In this document: one piece after another, positions 1 to 7,852 of the stretch
Numbering within the stretch: position 1 is the first letter of the stretch
How the letters are laid out: the number at the start of each line of letters is the position of its first letter
The notes under the pieces: generated by a model
The model's database searches: none
What the model was told of the DNA's origin: nothing
Seen by the model: the letters and a program-made list of their open reading frames with translations, nothing else
Assembly (NCBI GenBank): GCA_964415435.1
Contig: CAYPZT010000019.1
Location: 1-18,506 of the forward strand
DNA length: 18,506 nucleotides
From: CAYPZT01 sp964415435
GTDB lineage: Bacteria; Patescibacteriota; Microgenomatia; UBA1406; GWC2-37-13
Direction of reading: 5' to 3'
Translations under genes and position numbers: made by a program

Positions 1-1382
1 TTGCAGGTCTCCCTCAGGCTCCTTCACTCTACTCACCTTATGTGAATCCTGATCTTGCAAAAGCAAGGAGGAATGAGGTGTTGGAAAAGATGTATGAGCA
101 GAACTATATTGATAAAGCTCAGAAAGACAAGGCCCAGAATGAGCCGGTTATCGTCATCCCTCCGAAAACAAATATTAATGCTCCGCACTTTGTATTTTAT
201 GTGAAGTCGCTCCTTGAGGAGATGTACGGCATACAGGCGGTTGAGGAAGGAGGACTGCACGTGGTCACGACATTGGATCTTGATCTTCAGAAGCAGGTTG
301 AGTCTATTCTTCGCGATGAGATAGAAAAAGTAAAAAATCTGAATGTAGGAAACGGTGCGGTACTGGTCACTCGTCCTTCAACAGGAGAGATACTGGCAAT
401 GGTTGGGTCTGCAGACTACTTCGCTTCCCCCTCAGGAGCATTTAATGTAACAACAGCTCTTCGTCAACCAGGAAGCTCCATTAAGCCTATTATGTATTCT
501 TTGGCCTTACAGAAGGGATTTACTGCGGCAACCATTATTGAGGATACCCCAACTATATTTACGATTCCAGGCAGTGAGTCTTATAAACCGGTAAATTACG
601 ACGGACGGTTTCACGGAAGTATTCCTTTGCGATACGCTCTTGCAAATTCCTATAACATTCCAGCTGTCAAAGCTCTGAATGCAATTGGTGTAAATAATCT
701 CGTCGAGTACGGAAGAAAACTAGGCATTTCTACATGGACAGATCCTTCACGATTCGGACTATCTTTAACACTGGGCGGGGGTGAGGTAACAATGGTTGAT
801 ATGGCCGAGGCGTTTGGCGTGCTTGCAGATGAAGGCTACAAGACAGATTCCATAAGTATCATGAGTATAAAAGATAGTGCCGGAAATCAGGTGTACGAGG
901 CATCTCCGCTTAAGACGCGAGTTATCAATCAAGGGGTTGCCTATATTATTTCCGACATTCTTGCAGACAATCTTGCAAGACAGTTTGCATTCGGTTTAGG
1001 ATCCGCACTTGAGATTCCCGGGTACAAGGTGGCCGTAAAAACGGGTACTACCGATGAAAAGAAGGATAACTGGACGATTGGATACACCCCCGAATTTTTG
1101 ACTGCCGTCTGGGTAGGTAATAACGACAATACACCCATGAACCCATATCTGACCTCAGGTGTCACCGGTGCGGCACCTATCTGGAATAAGGTTATGACGT
1201 ATATACTGAAAACCTATCAAAAGGGAAATGGATGGTATGAACAGCCTGAAAATATCGTTGCCCGAAACTGTTACTTCGGACGGCCCGAGTATTTTCTCAT
1301 AGGGACAGAGAATACTGCGAGCTGTCGCACATCAATTTTCACGCCAAAACCAAGCGATAAAAAAGATAAAGACGGAGACTGA
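1..1382 (+). CDS. Class A penicillin-binding protein (PBP1a-like), 5'-truncated: C-terminal transpeptidase part
   Basis: Extracellular peptidoglycan polymerase that crosslinks stem peptides; only the 3' part is in the window. The reading frame is open from base 3 and reads AGLPQAPSLYSPYVNP, a motif at the end of the glycosyltransferase domain in PBP1a proteins, so the ATG/GTG codons near base 42 are internal and the true start lies upstream. Numbering from the codon at 42, the transpeptidase motifs are S145-S-I-K148 (catalytic serine at bases 474-476), S203-Y-N205 and K333-T-G335, followed by the usual WTIGYTPEFLTAVWVGN strand. All three active-site motifs are intact, so this is an active D,D-transpeptidase by sequence. 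The C-terminus is a short charged tail (KPSDKKDKDGD). The next gene starts 21 nt downstream on the same strand, suggesting cotranscription. Confidence 0.95.
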   Translation, partial: AGLPQAPSLYSPYVNPDLAKARRNEVLEKMYEQNYIDKAQKDKAQNEPVIVIPPKTNINAPHFVFYVKSLLEEMYGIQAVEEGGLHVVTTLDLDLQKQVESILRDEIEKVKNLNVGNGAVLVTRPSTGEILAMVGSADYFASPSGAFNVTTALRQPGSSIKPIMYSLALQKGFTAATIIEDTPTIFTIPGSESYKPVNYDGRFHGSIPLRYALANSYNIPAVKALNAIGVNNLVEYGRKLGISTWTDPSRFGLSLTLGGGEVTMVDMAEAFGVLADEGYKTDSISIMSIKDSAGNQVYEASPLKTRVINQGVAYIISDILADNLARQFAFGLGSALEIPGYKVAVKTGTTDEKKDNWTIGYTPEFLTAVWVGNNDNTPMNPYLTSGVTGAAPIWNKVMTYILKTYQKGNGWYEQPENIVARNCYFGRPEYFLIGTENTASCRTSIFTPKPSDKKDKDGD

Positions 1383-1403
1383 GCGCTCAGATATACTTAG
1401 ATC

Positions 1404-1796
1404 ATGAAAGCCCTATACGATTTTCTCCTCTATATTCCTTTTATAACAGTTGGTGTTGGCATTCTCCTTGTCTTCTATAAATTTTTTCCGCTTAAAAAGA
1501 AAAATTCTAAAAAATTCAGTTCACTGAAGTTTCTTCTTTTTATCACTTCGCCAGTTATAGGAACGACTTTGTTTGTTTACAGAATAGGTTGGGAAACCTT
1601 GTACGTTTATTTTTTCTTTTGTATTTTGGGCGCATTTTTCGAGTGGTGTACAGGATTTCTTTATCACAAACTGATGGGTGAAAAGCTATGGGCTTATGAA
1701 AGGAGTTCGATAGGTGGGTATACGAGCTTCTATGCTATACCGTTGTGGGGATTTCTGGGAGTGCTTTTTTGGCTTGCCGCACGAGTATTTGTCTAA
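1404..1796 (+). CDS. Small membrane protein, CmpB-like (putative ABC-transporter type IV family)
   Basis: 130-residue integral membrane protein with about four hydrophobic segments (approx. 6-25, 42-60, 65-85, 105-128) and a lysine-rich loop at 31-43. The C-terminal half carries the pattern E-x-x-x-G-x-L-x-x-K-L-M-G-x-x-L-W-x-Y, then G-Y and PLWGFLG. This resembles the bacterial family named after CmpB (PF06541 as I recall it), where the conserved core is E..TG.L..K..G..LWDYS...N..G....WG. Here the usual DYS is AYE and the conserved N/G is IGGY, so the member is divergent. Family function is unknown. It follows the PBP gene by 21 nt, hinting at an envelope context, and ends 1 nt before the convergent serS stop. 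No SD is visible before the ATG. Confidence 0.6.
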   Translation: MKALYDFLLYIPFITVGVGILLVFYKFFPLKKKNSKKFSSLKFLLFITSPVIGTTLFVYRIGWETLYVYFFFCILGAFFEWCTGFLYHKLMGEKLWAYERSSIGGYTSFYAIPLWGFLGVLFWLAARVFV

Positions 1797-1797
1797 A

Positions 1798-3054
1798 TTA
1801 TTTCTTCACATCAATCCTCTTTTTACCCATGAGAGGCTGGAGTACTTCTGGTATGAGAACCGATCCGTCTTCCTGCTGATAGTTTTCCAGAATTGCGATA
1901 AGAATGCGCGGAGACGCAAGTGCCGTATTGTTGAATGAGAAACAGTATTCAGTTTCATTGTCTTTCTTGCGGTATTTTATTTTTAGTCTACGGGTTTGGA
2001 AGTCTCCCATTATAGAGTTCGACATAGTTTCCCCATAGGCGTTACGTGAAGGCATCCATGTTTCGGTGTCATATTTCTTGAGCTGCGGTTCGCCCATATC
2101 ACCGGTACACATAAGAAGAACTCTGTATGGTAATTTTAGATCCTGAAGTATCTCTTCCGAATTCTTCTGTAATTCTTCGTGCAAGGTTCTTGCTTCATCG
2201 ATATCATTTTTTGCAAGTATTACCTGTTCTGCTTTCCAAAATTCATGCAGTCTGTACAGGCCTTTTGTATCTTTACCATATGCTCCCGCTTCACGTCTGA
2301 AAGAAGGAGAAACGGCAACAAACTTTTTGGGAAGATCCCTTTCATTCAATATTTCATTTGCATAATAAGCAGTCGTAGGAATCTCGGCAGTCGCCGCAAG
2401 ATATGCATCGTCTTCATTGAGAGCGTATACATCCTGTTCCTTTCCCCAAGGAAAATGACCTGATCCGATGAGTGTGAAGCCTTTGACGATGGAAGGAGTG
2501 ATGAGCGGTGTATATCCCTTCTCTACAAGTTTCTGGAACACGTAAAACATGAGTGCCAGATGCATCTGGGCAAGCTCATTTTTCAAGAAGTATCCTCTGA
2601 ATCCTGATACCTTTGATCCTCGATCCAGATCTATAAGATCAAGTGTCAATCCCAGTTCAATGTGAGATTTTGGTTGAAAGGAAAATGCAGGGATCTCTCC
2701 CCATTTTTTGATTTCTTTATTTCCGGACTCATCCTGTCCTATTGGTACCTCGGGCAATGGAACATTTGGCACGTATAGGAGCAGATTATTGAGTTCTGAC
2801 TCGATAGAAGTCAGAGAAGCTTCCAGATTTTTAAGCTCATCTTTTATCTCTTTTCCACGCTTCTTTACATCCTCGGTAACTGGAGATTTTGCTAGGACAT
2901 TGCGCTCAGCCCGCAGTTTTTGGACATTTTCTATGAGACCACGCCTTTTTTCATCAAGCGCTAGAATTCCGTCGATGTCAGCTTTACGGTTTTTGTTTTT
3001 TGTTGCGGCGATAACCTTATCCTTATTGGCTCGAATGTAATCTAACGATAACAT
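1798..3054 (-). CDS. serS: Seryl-tRNA synthetase
   Basis: Class II aminoacyl-tRNA synthetase that charges tRNA-Ser (and tRNA-Sec where present) with serine in the cytosol. At 418 residues it has normal length. Residues 1-105 form the long charged helical N-terminal arm that grips the tRNA variable loop. The catalytic core shows T222-A-E224 (serine pocket), motif 2 as F252-R-R-E255, the GDFQTRRLKIKYR segment (350-362) and motif 3 around 374-392 ending in ASPRILIAILENYQ, with the ATP-binding arginine at 383. The usual HTLNGS before motif 3 is CFSFNNT, a lineage-type divergence. It is the last gene of the pyrG-HAM1-serS operon, 20 nt after the HAM1 stop. The stop codon faces the CmpB-like gene with 1 nt between; no terminator hairpin is visible there. 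Confidence 0.97.
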   Translation of the reverse strand: MLSLDYIRANKDKVIAATKNKNRKADIDGILALDEKRRGLIENVQKLRAERNVLAKSPVTEDVKKRGKEIKDELKNLEASLTSIESELNNLLLYVPNVPLPEVPIGQDESGNKEIKKWGEIPAFSFQPKSHIELGLTLDLIDLDRGSKVSGFRGYFLKNELAQMHLALMFYVFQKLVEKGYTPLITPSIVKGFTLIGSGHFPWGKEQDVYALNEDDAYLAATAEIPTTAYYANEILNERDLPKKFVAVSPSFRREAGAYGKDTKGLYRLHEFWKAEQVILAKNDIDEARTLHEELQKNSEEILQDLKLPYRVLLMCTGDMGEPQLKKYDTETWMPSRNAYGETMSNSIMGDFQTRRLKIKYRKKDNETEYCFSFNNTALASPRILIAILENYQQEDGSVLIPEVLQPLMGKKRIDVKK

Positions 3055-3074
3055 ATGATACCGTCAATTATACA

Positions 3075-3722
3075 TTATGATTCAGAGGAACTAAACTTGT
3101 GCAAATTTTCATTGTAATGTTTCAACACTCGAGTGAGTAACTGTGTAAGAGCATGTCTTCTGTGGTTGATTGCTTCGTGCTCCGCAATACTCAGATCACC
3201 GTAATATTTATTATATTTTGTAACAATGAATAAACTCTTATAAGGATATCCTTCTTCTCGATGATGACTTGGTTTTTCGGATATATATCCATCGATACTT
3301 TTACTTTCCTGTAGGAAAATACTATTTTTCCTGTCTGAGAAAGAAATGCATGTGGTTAACTTGGCCCTTCTTTTTTCCAAAGGTATTCCTTTCATTTGTT
3401 TCAGTGCATAAGCCATGAGTTCTTCATCTGTTGCTTTGTATCCGGGCCACCGGCGAGAGTGTATGCCTGGTTCGCCATTCAAGGCATCTATCTCAAGCCC
3501 TCCATCGTCCGCGATTGTCGGGAGTCCGGAAAGTGCAGTATAGAAGTTTGCCTTGATTCTTGAGTTTTCTTCAAATGTTTTGCCTGTCTCATCAGGTTCG
3601 TCGGTTATTTTAAGGTCCGTAAGTGAGCAAAGGTGAAAGGTATGAGGGAGAGTAGTTTGTATCGCCCGATAGATTTCTTTGTATTTTCCAACATTTCCAG
3701 TGCCGATAAGAAGGCGGATCAT
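3075..3722 (-). CDS. HAM1/RdgB-family non-canonical purine NTP pyrophosphatase
   Basis: House-cleaning enzyme expected to hydrolyse dITP/ITP/XTP to the monophosphate plus PPi and keep deaminated purines out of DNA and RNA. Family marks: T8-G-N followed by K13 at the N-terminus, GKTFEENSRIKANF (47-60), ADDGGLEIDALNGEPGIHSRRW (71-92; classical ADDSGL is ADDGGL) and a C-terminal NHRRHAL (185-191) in place of SHRGKAL. The substrate-loop motif FGYDPIF is YPYKSLF (158-164), so the base-recognition side is atypical and the preferred substrate could differ. Length 215 against about 195 usual. Its ATG overlaps the pyrG stop by 4 nt (ATGA), so translational coupling is likely. Together with the Maf-like proteins downstream it gives this region up to three NTP-sanitising enzymes. 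Confidence 0.88.
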   Translation of the reverse strand: MIRLLIGTGNVGKYKEIYRAIQTTLPHTFHLCSLTDLKITDEPDETGKTFEENSRIKANFYTALSGLPTIADDGGLEIDALNGEPGIHSRRWPGYKATDEELMAYALKQMKGIPLEKRRAKLTTCISFSDRKNSIFLQESKSIDGYISEKPSHHREEGYPYKSLFIVTKYNKYYGDLSIAEHEAINHRRHALTQLLTRVLKHYNENLHKFSSSES

Positions 3723-5368
3723 TTTTTGCAGGCCTCTATATAGGCCAAGAAAATCGGATGAGGCGCAAGCGGCCGACTTTTATACTCGGGATGTCCTTGG
3801 GTGCCAAGGTAGAACGGGTGGGTATTTGCAGGAAGCTCCACGATTTCGGCAAGTTTTTCATCAACAGACCGGGCGCTTATCACAAGTCCCATTTTTTCGA
3901 ACTCCTTTACAAATTCATCGTTAAATTCGTAGCGATGCCTATGTCTCTCGCTTGTAAGCCCTTCATTTTTATTGATGAATCCTCCATATGTATTGTAAAT
4001 ATCGTATGCTCGTGTTCCTTTTTTCACGATAGCTTTCCAGCCGCCAAGCCTCATTGTGCCACCGTATGCACGCTTTTCCATGTACTTTTTTTGGGCGGGC
4101 ATAAGATGGATAACCTGGTGTGCGGACTTCGGATCATTTTCCTGGGTATTGGCATCGTTCCATCCGATTACGTTTCGTGCAAAGGCAATGACTGCAAGTT
4201 GCATGCCGTAACAGAGGCCAAGATAAGGAATATGCTTGGTGCGCGCATAATTTGCAGTCTGGATCATACCTTCTGATCCGCGTTCTCCCCAACCTATTGG
4301 TACAATAATGCCATCGGGTTTACCGATGATCTCTGTCCCTTTTTTTTCAACTGTCTCGGCGTCGATCCAGCGCGTTGTTACCTCTACATCACGGTCAACT
4401 GCTGCATGGCTTATTGCGTCAAAAAGTGCAGCATAGGAATCGCGGAGCTGATAGTCGCCTGTACCGAAATATTTTCCGACAATGACGATATCGGCAGAAT
4501 ATTTTTTCTTAGCCTTGATCTTATCGACCAGCTTCTGCCACCTGGTAAGATTCGGTTTCTTTACAGGAAGAGAAAGTTTTTTTTGGATTTTCTCAGTCAT
4601 TCCCTGTTTTTCAAGAAGAAGAGGTACTTCATAGATCGAGGGCACATCGGGAGTTGAAATGATGTCCTCACCCAACATATTACAAAAAAGTGCAAACCGG
4701 TCACGGCGGCGCTGATCAATATACTGTTCGGAGCGGGCAACGATGAAATCCGGCTGGATACCAAGTGAGTTGAGTGTGCGTACCGAAAGCTGGGTTGGCT
4801 TGGTCTTAGGCTCACCCAAATGATTAGGTGTGGGAAGATAACTGACATGGATGTGTATCACATCACCGGGATTTCGAAGCGAGAGTACCCTCGAGGCCTC
4901 GTAGAAGAAAACATTCCAGTATTCACCGGCAGTCCCTCCTAGTTCGATCGTTACAACATCAGCGTCGCTCTTGCGGGCAACAGTATGAATGCGGTTTATA
5001 ACCTCTTCTGCAATATGAACCGCCTCCACATCTTCTCCCTGATACTCAAAACGGCGCTCTTTCTCGATTATGGTCTGATAGATCTTACCCATAGTGACGA
5101 AGTTGTCAGCGCCCATGTTCTCATCAAGGAACTTTTCATAAGTGCCGATATCCATATCGGTCTCAGTTCCATCCTCGCACAGGAATGGATCTCCGTGTTC
5201 AATCGGGTTTATGGTCCCCGCATCGATATTGAGATACCCCTCAAATTTAATAGGAGCGACTTTGTAACCTGAAGCTTTGAGTAGGAGAGAGATGGAGGCC
5301 GAAGTGACTCCTTTTCCAATTCCGGATATTACGCCTCCGGAAACAAAGATATATTTTAGTTTCTTCAT
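3719..5368 (-). CDS. pyrG: CTP synthase (glutamine-hydrolysing)
   Basis: Makes CTP from UTP, ATP and glutamine, the last step of pyrimidine nucleotide synthesis. I place the start at ATG 5368, giving 549 residues; a TTG ten codons upstream is in frame but would add a non-conserved leader before the family N-terminus MKKLKYIFVSGGVISGIGKG. The N-terminal synthetase domain shows the P-loop SGGVISGIGKG, IDAGTINPIEHGDPF, ETDMDIGTYEKF and GEPKTKPTQLSVR. The C-terminal glutaminase domain has the nucleophile in GLCYGMQ (about residue 386), and HPEYKSRP carries the other catalytic residues. The oxyanion segment usually written PGGFG is PIGWG, a notable deviation. First gene of a minus-strand operon. 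On that strand TTGCAT -17- TAAAAA, with the -35 near 5422-5427, is only a weak promoter candidate. Confidence 0.97.
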   Translation of the reverse strand: MKKLKYIFVSGGVISGIGKGVTSASISLLLKASGYKVAPIKFEGYLNIDAGTINPIEHGDPFLCEDGTETDMDIGTYEKFLDENMGADNFVTMGKIYQTIIEKERRFEYQGEDVEAVHIAEEVINRIHTVARKSDADVVTIELGGTAGEYWNVFFYEASRVLSLRNPGDVIHIHVSYLPTPNHLGEPKTKPTQLSVRTLNSLGIQPDFIVARSEQYIDQRRRDRFALFCNMLGEDIISTPDVPSIYEVPLLLEKQGMTEKIQKKLSLPVKKPNLTRWQKLVDKIKAKKKYSADIVIVGKYFGTGDYQLRDSYAALFDAISHAAVDRDVEVTTRWIDAETVEKKGTEIIGKPDGIIVPIGWGERGSEGMIQTANYARTKHIPYLGLCYGMQLAVIAFARNVIGWNDANTQENDPKSAHQVIHLMPAQKKYMEKRAYGGTMRLGGWKAIVKKGTRAYDIYNTYGGFINKNEGLTSERHRHRYEFNDEFVKEFEKMGLVISARSVDEKLAEIVELPANTHPFYLGTQGHPEYKSRPLAPHPIFLAYIEACKK

Positions 5369-5484
5369 GAGGCTAACTATATGTACTAAACCTTTCAATT
5401 TTAATGGTCTCGCTCCTTAAATGCAAGTATATATATTAAAGGTGCAATTTTAAGTTCGATATAGTAAAATATACAAAATACATA

Positions 5485-5513
5485 TTGACTAAATATTTTT
5501 GTAGTGTTACGAT
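5485..5513 (+). promoter_or_regulatory. Sigma70-type promoter upstream of the PRTase-domain gene
   Basis: TTGACT (5485-5490), 17-nt spacer, TACGAT (5508-5513). Predicted start near 5520. It lies about 130 nt upstream of the 5644 start codon and directly before two hairpins and a short ORF, so everything between belongs to its leader or to a separate small RNA. Confidence 0.6.
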
Positions 5514-5515
5514 GT

Positions 5516-5545
5516 TAAAAATGCTCCACGAATGGAGCATTTTTT
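5516..5545. terminator. Bidirectional terminator-like hairpin (H1)
   Basis: Perfect 7-bp stem ATGCTCC (5521-5527) / GGAGCAT (5534-5540), loop ACGAAT, flanked by an A-run on the left and TTTTTT on the right, so it reads as an intrinsic terminator on both strands. It begins almost exactly at the predicted transcription start of the promoter above, too early for normal termination. It may be a 5'-stabilising hairpin or the relic terminator of a lost minus-strand gene. The T-run can alternatively pair with AAAAAT at 5549-5554. Confidence 0.55.
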
Positions 5546-5556
5546 AGGAAAAATCT

Positions 5557-5613
5557 ATGAAAGCTCACTGTCTCATTTTCAAGAATTACGGGAACATCAA
5601 CCCGTTTAAATAG
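5557..5613 (+). CDS. Possible 18-codon leader ORF
   Basis: ATG at 5557 preceded by AGGA (5546-5549) with a 7-nt gap, among the best ribosome binding sites in the region. It encodes MKAHCLIFKNYGNINPFK and ends with TAG at 5611, 3 nt before the stem of the next terminator. No run of a single amino acid is present, so a classical amino-acid attenuator is not indicated. A hairpin ACGGG/CCCGT lies inside it (about 5588-5605). Translation is unproven; it could equally be the body of a small RNA. Confidence 0.3.
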   Translation: MKAHCLIFKNYGNINPFK

Positions 5614-5616
5614 TCA

Positions 5617-5643
5617 CCGCCCTGAAATGGGGCGGTTTTTTTT
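5617..5643 (+). terminator. Intrinsic terminator abutting the 5644 start codon
   Basis: CCGCCC (5617-5622) / GGGCGG (5630-5635), loop TGAAATG, then eight T residues (5636-5643); the ATG of the PRTase-domain gene is the next base. Because pyrG runs away on the other strand, the only plus-strand transcripts that can meet this terminator are those starting in 5400-5600. It is therefore either the end of a small RNA of about 120 nt or a conditional attenuator. Confidence 0.75.
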
Positions 5644-6987
5644 ATGCCAGAACAAGTAAAAACAACAGATCCATTCCAAAGACTATCAGCTAGGGCGGTT
5701 AATCCGTATGAACTCGCTCATAATCTGCCTCCTACAGCACGACCCGTCAGGCCGGAGATGAAGAATTGGAGGGAATTTTTTGAAGATCCGCCGATAGGGC
5801 TGGATGGTGGCATTTTGCTTCCTATAGGACTACTCCAGTCGGTACAGGGATCTATTGTTGGCGATTATTTAAATGAACGTACAATTCCCACAGGAAGACA
5901 CTACGCAGTTACCCATGATGCCGATGATTATGGCATTCCTCACATTCATAGTAATGGAAAAACCCCCTCCTTTTATACTTCGCGTGGATATCCCTACTAC
6001 AACGCAAATATTAAGTTTAATGTGGATGATAAAGATGTTCGACGAAAAGCCCTTCAACATAATCTCGAACAGGATGCTCATTTGATGGAGCGATGGTCAG
6101 AAGTAAGGAAAGAGACCGATATGTATGAGGGTGAAGATAGATGGCGTTTGATGAATTCTTTATTTCAGAATATAGCAAATGATTTGATAGGCCTGGATTA
6201 TGCGCTCAGCATTGCTCGCATGGCACAACCGGATTTAGCAGGCTTTGCACGCGAGTACTCACGAGAAATATTCAAAACTGCTACTTTATACTATAAAAAT
6301 CTTCTTGGTCATGATCTATCATATGCAGAAGAGTACAATATATTGGAAAGAGTAAGAAATGCTCCGCAAGTAATACGTGAGATTGAGTGGGCAAGTCCAG
6401 ATTTTGTCGATGATATACGTACACGAAGAGAAACCGACGCAACGTTTTTGACTTTGTCAGCAGCGGCTACTTTTGCAGGAGAATTTGGGGATGATAAAAG
6501 AACAGTAGTGCTGCCTAAGCTTGGGTCATATGATCTTGGTCCTGCCTTAGCCGCATTGGGTTATGAGGGTACATTGCACTATATTTTGCCTTCGCAAAAG
6601 ACAATAGGTACCGAAAAAATAGGTCTAGAAACATTCTCGCGACAAGCAGGAATTCAGCGGGACTTCGAGGTTTTCATAAGGGAACATGGTGCTGAAAATG
6701 GTCCTGTGGTAGTTTTTGATGACAGTCTCGCATCAGGTTCTACTTTGATGCATGTAATAGAGGCTTGTAAGCGTTCTGGTCTTGCTGTTGATGCCATAAG
6801 AACAATGTTTGCAAATAGCCATCCAGAGAGATTGATGTCCAGAGCAAAGTTCGACGAACTTTATGGCCCTGTCACAGATACATATTATGAAACTCCATTA
6901 GTCAGAAAACAAACACCCGAGAAACAGTTTTTGCATCCTAGAGTAATGTCTGCACGTTGGATAAAGCAAGCACAACAATCAACTTAA
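5644..6987 (+). CDS. Phosphoribosyltransferase-domain protein with uncharacterised N-terminal region
   Basis: 447 residues. The C-terminal part (about 260-430) is a type I phosphoribosyltransferase: hydrophobic strand plus acidic pair and glycine turn VVVFDDSLASGST (355-367) is the PRPP-binding loop, preceded by RTVVLPKLGSYDLGPALAAL (286-305), which fits the first core strand and helix. Such domains join a base to PRPP or act as regulators. Residues 1-250 match no family I recognise; they contain aromatic, His- and Asp-rich stretches (HYAVTHDADDYGIPHIH at 86-102) and a long helical region (130-250). First gene of the accessory block, 10 nt before a nucleoside hydrolase gene, which suggests a shared base-salvage or base-exchange role. 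The ATG follows the terminator U-tract with no clean SD (GGGGCGG lies 8 nt upstream, inside the hairpin). Confidence 0.8.
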   Translation: MPEQVKTTDPFQRLSARAVNPYELAHNLPPTARPVRPEMKNWREFFEDPPIGLDGGILLPIGLLQSVQGSIVGDYLNERTIPTGRHYAVTHDADDYGIPHIHSNGKTPSFYTSRGYPYYNANIKFNVDDKDVRRKALQHNLEQDAHLMERWSEVRKETDMYEGEDRWRLMNSLFQNIANDLIGLDYALSIARMAQPDLAGFAREYSREIFKTATLYYKNLLGHDLSYAEEYNILERVRNAPQVIREIEWASPDFVDDIRTRRETDATFLTLSAAATFAGEFGDDKRTVVLPKLGSYDLGPALAALGYEGTLHYILPSQKTIGTEKIGLETFSRQAGIQRDFEVFIREHGAENGPVVVFDDSLASGSTLMHVIEACKRSGLAVDAIRTMFANSHPERLMSRAKFDELYGPVTDTYYETPLVRKQTPEKQFLHPRVMSARWIKQAQQST

Positions 6988-6997
6988 ATAAACTGCG

Positions 6998-7849
6998 ATG
7001 CAAAAAAAAGTTATTATAGATACAGATTTTGGCGGCGATCCCGATGATATATTGGCACTCTACTATTGTTTATCTTCTAAGAATATCGAAATTGTTTGTA
7101 TCTTAACCAATGATGAATACAATGGTACAGAAAGAGCGAAGGTCCTTAAAAAATGGCTGGGTTTACGAGGGATCAATATACCTATTTTCGCAGGACATGA
7201 CCTGGGTAATACGAGAATGTTTTTGCTGCAAAAATATGTAGATCATGACATTCAAATAACCACACTTTTTAATTCTAACCTTCATACCTATTTGGATATG
7301 TTGGTTAAAAGTAAGGGTGTCTACGTATCTATTGGTGGATTATCAAATCTAGCTAAATTAATTTACGAATATCCATCACACTTTGCACGGATCGAGCTTT
7401 TTATTATGGGAGGCGCAATACATTACAGAAGACCGGGTATGGCTGAACATAATATACGAATCGATATAGATGCAGCAAGTAAGGTTTTTTCTGCAAAACT
7501 TAGTAAAAAGTGGATTCTAAGCGACCTCACATTTAAACCAGAGTTTCAAATAAGTAATAAACATGAATTATATAGGCATATAACTTCTCAGAGGGACGAT
7601 CTATTTATCGATTTAGTCAGATACAATATGGATATGTTCTATGAAACTTGTTACCCTCAATCCTACCTTCATGACCCTCTTACGGTAACTTCCATCTTCG
7701 ATTCCACTGTGAAGTTTAAGGAAGAATCAATTTATTTTAGTCCTTTAGGTGAATTCAAACTGGAGCACAATAGAAAGAAAACTCTTATAAGTGATTCGGT
7801 GGATGTGTCATTGTTCTGGAAAGATATAAAACAAACACTAGGCTTTTGA
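6998..7849 (+). CDS. Inosine/uridine-preferring nucleoside hydrolase family protein
   Basis: Cleaves the N-glycosidic bond of ribonucleosides to a free base and ribose. The N-terminus IIDTDFGGDPDDILAL carries the Ca2+-binding aspartates (D8, D10, D14, D16, D17) of the DTDxGxDD family signature. Further marks are VSIGGLSNLA (110-119), MGGA (137-140), EHNIRIDIDAA (150-160; N-x-x-x-D-x-x-A type motif) and H225-D-P227 supplying the last Ca2+ ligand. At 283 residues it is slightly shorter than the usual 300-320. Codon use is very A/T-rich, like the kinase gene downstream. It follows the PRTase-domain gene by 10 nt on the same strand without an SD. Hydrolase plus PRTase would convert nucleoside to base to nucleotide; that pairing is inference. 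Confidence 0.9.
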   Translation: MQKKVIIDTDFGGDPDDILALYYCLSSKNIEIVCILTNDEYNGTERAKVLKKWLGLRGINIPIFAGHDLGNTRMFLLQKYVDHDIQITTLFNSNLHTYLDMLVKSKGVYVSIGGLSNLAKLIYEYPSHFARIELFIMGGAIHYRRPGMAEHNIRIDIDAASKVFSAKLSKKWILSDLTFKPEFQISNKHELYRHITSQRDDLFIDLVRYNMDMFYETCYPQSYLHDPLTVTSIFDSTVKFKEESIYFSPLGEFKLEHNRKKTLISDSVDVSLFWKDIKQTLGF

Positions 7850-7852
7850 TAT

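Noticed and set aside
42..44. GTG near 42 as the start of the PBP gene
   Set aside because: The frame continues upstream with conserved PBP1a sequence to the window edge.
3758..4276. 172-codon open frame on the plus strand
   Set aside because: Lies wholly antisense to pyrG, shows no family resemblance, and follows the codon structure of the CTP synthase; a shadow frame.
5369..5398. TTG start at 5398 extending CTP synthase by ten residues
   Set aside because: The extension MKGLVHIVSL is not family-like, has no SD, and ATG 5368 gives the canonical N-terminus.
5399..5643. Known purine or PRPP riboswitch upstream of the PRTase gene
   Set aside because: No purine, preQ1, PRPP or guanidine aptamer core could be recognised; only hairpins and a short ORF are supported.
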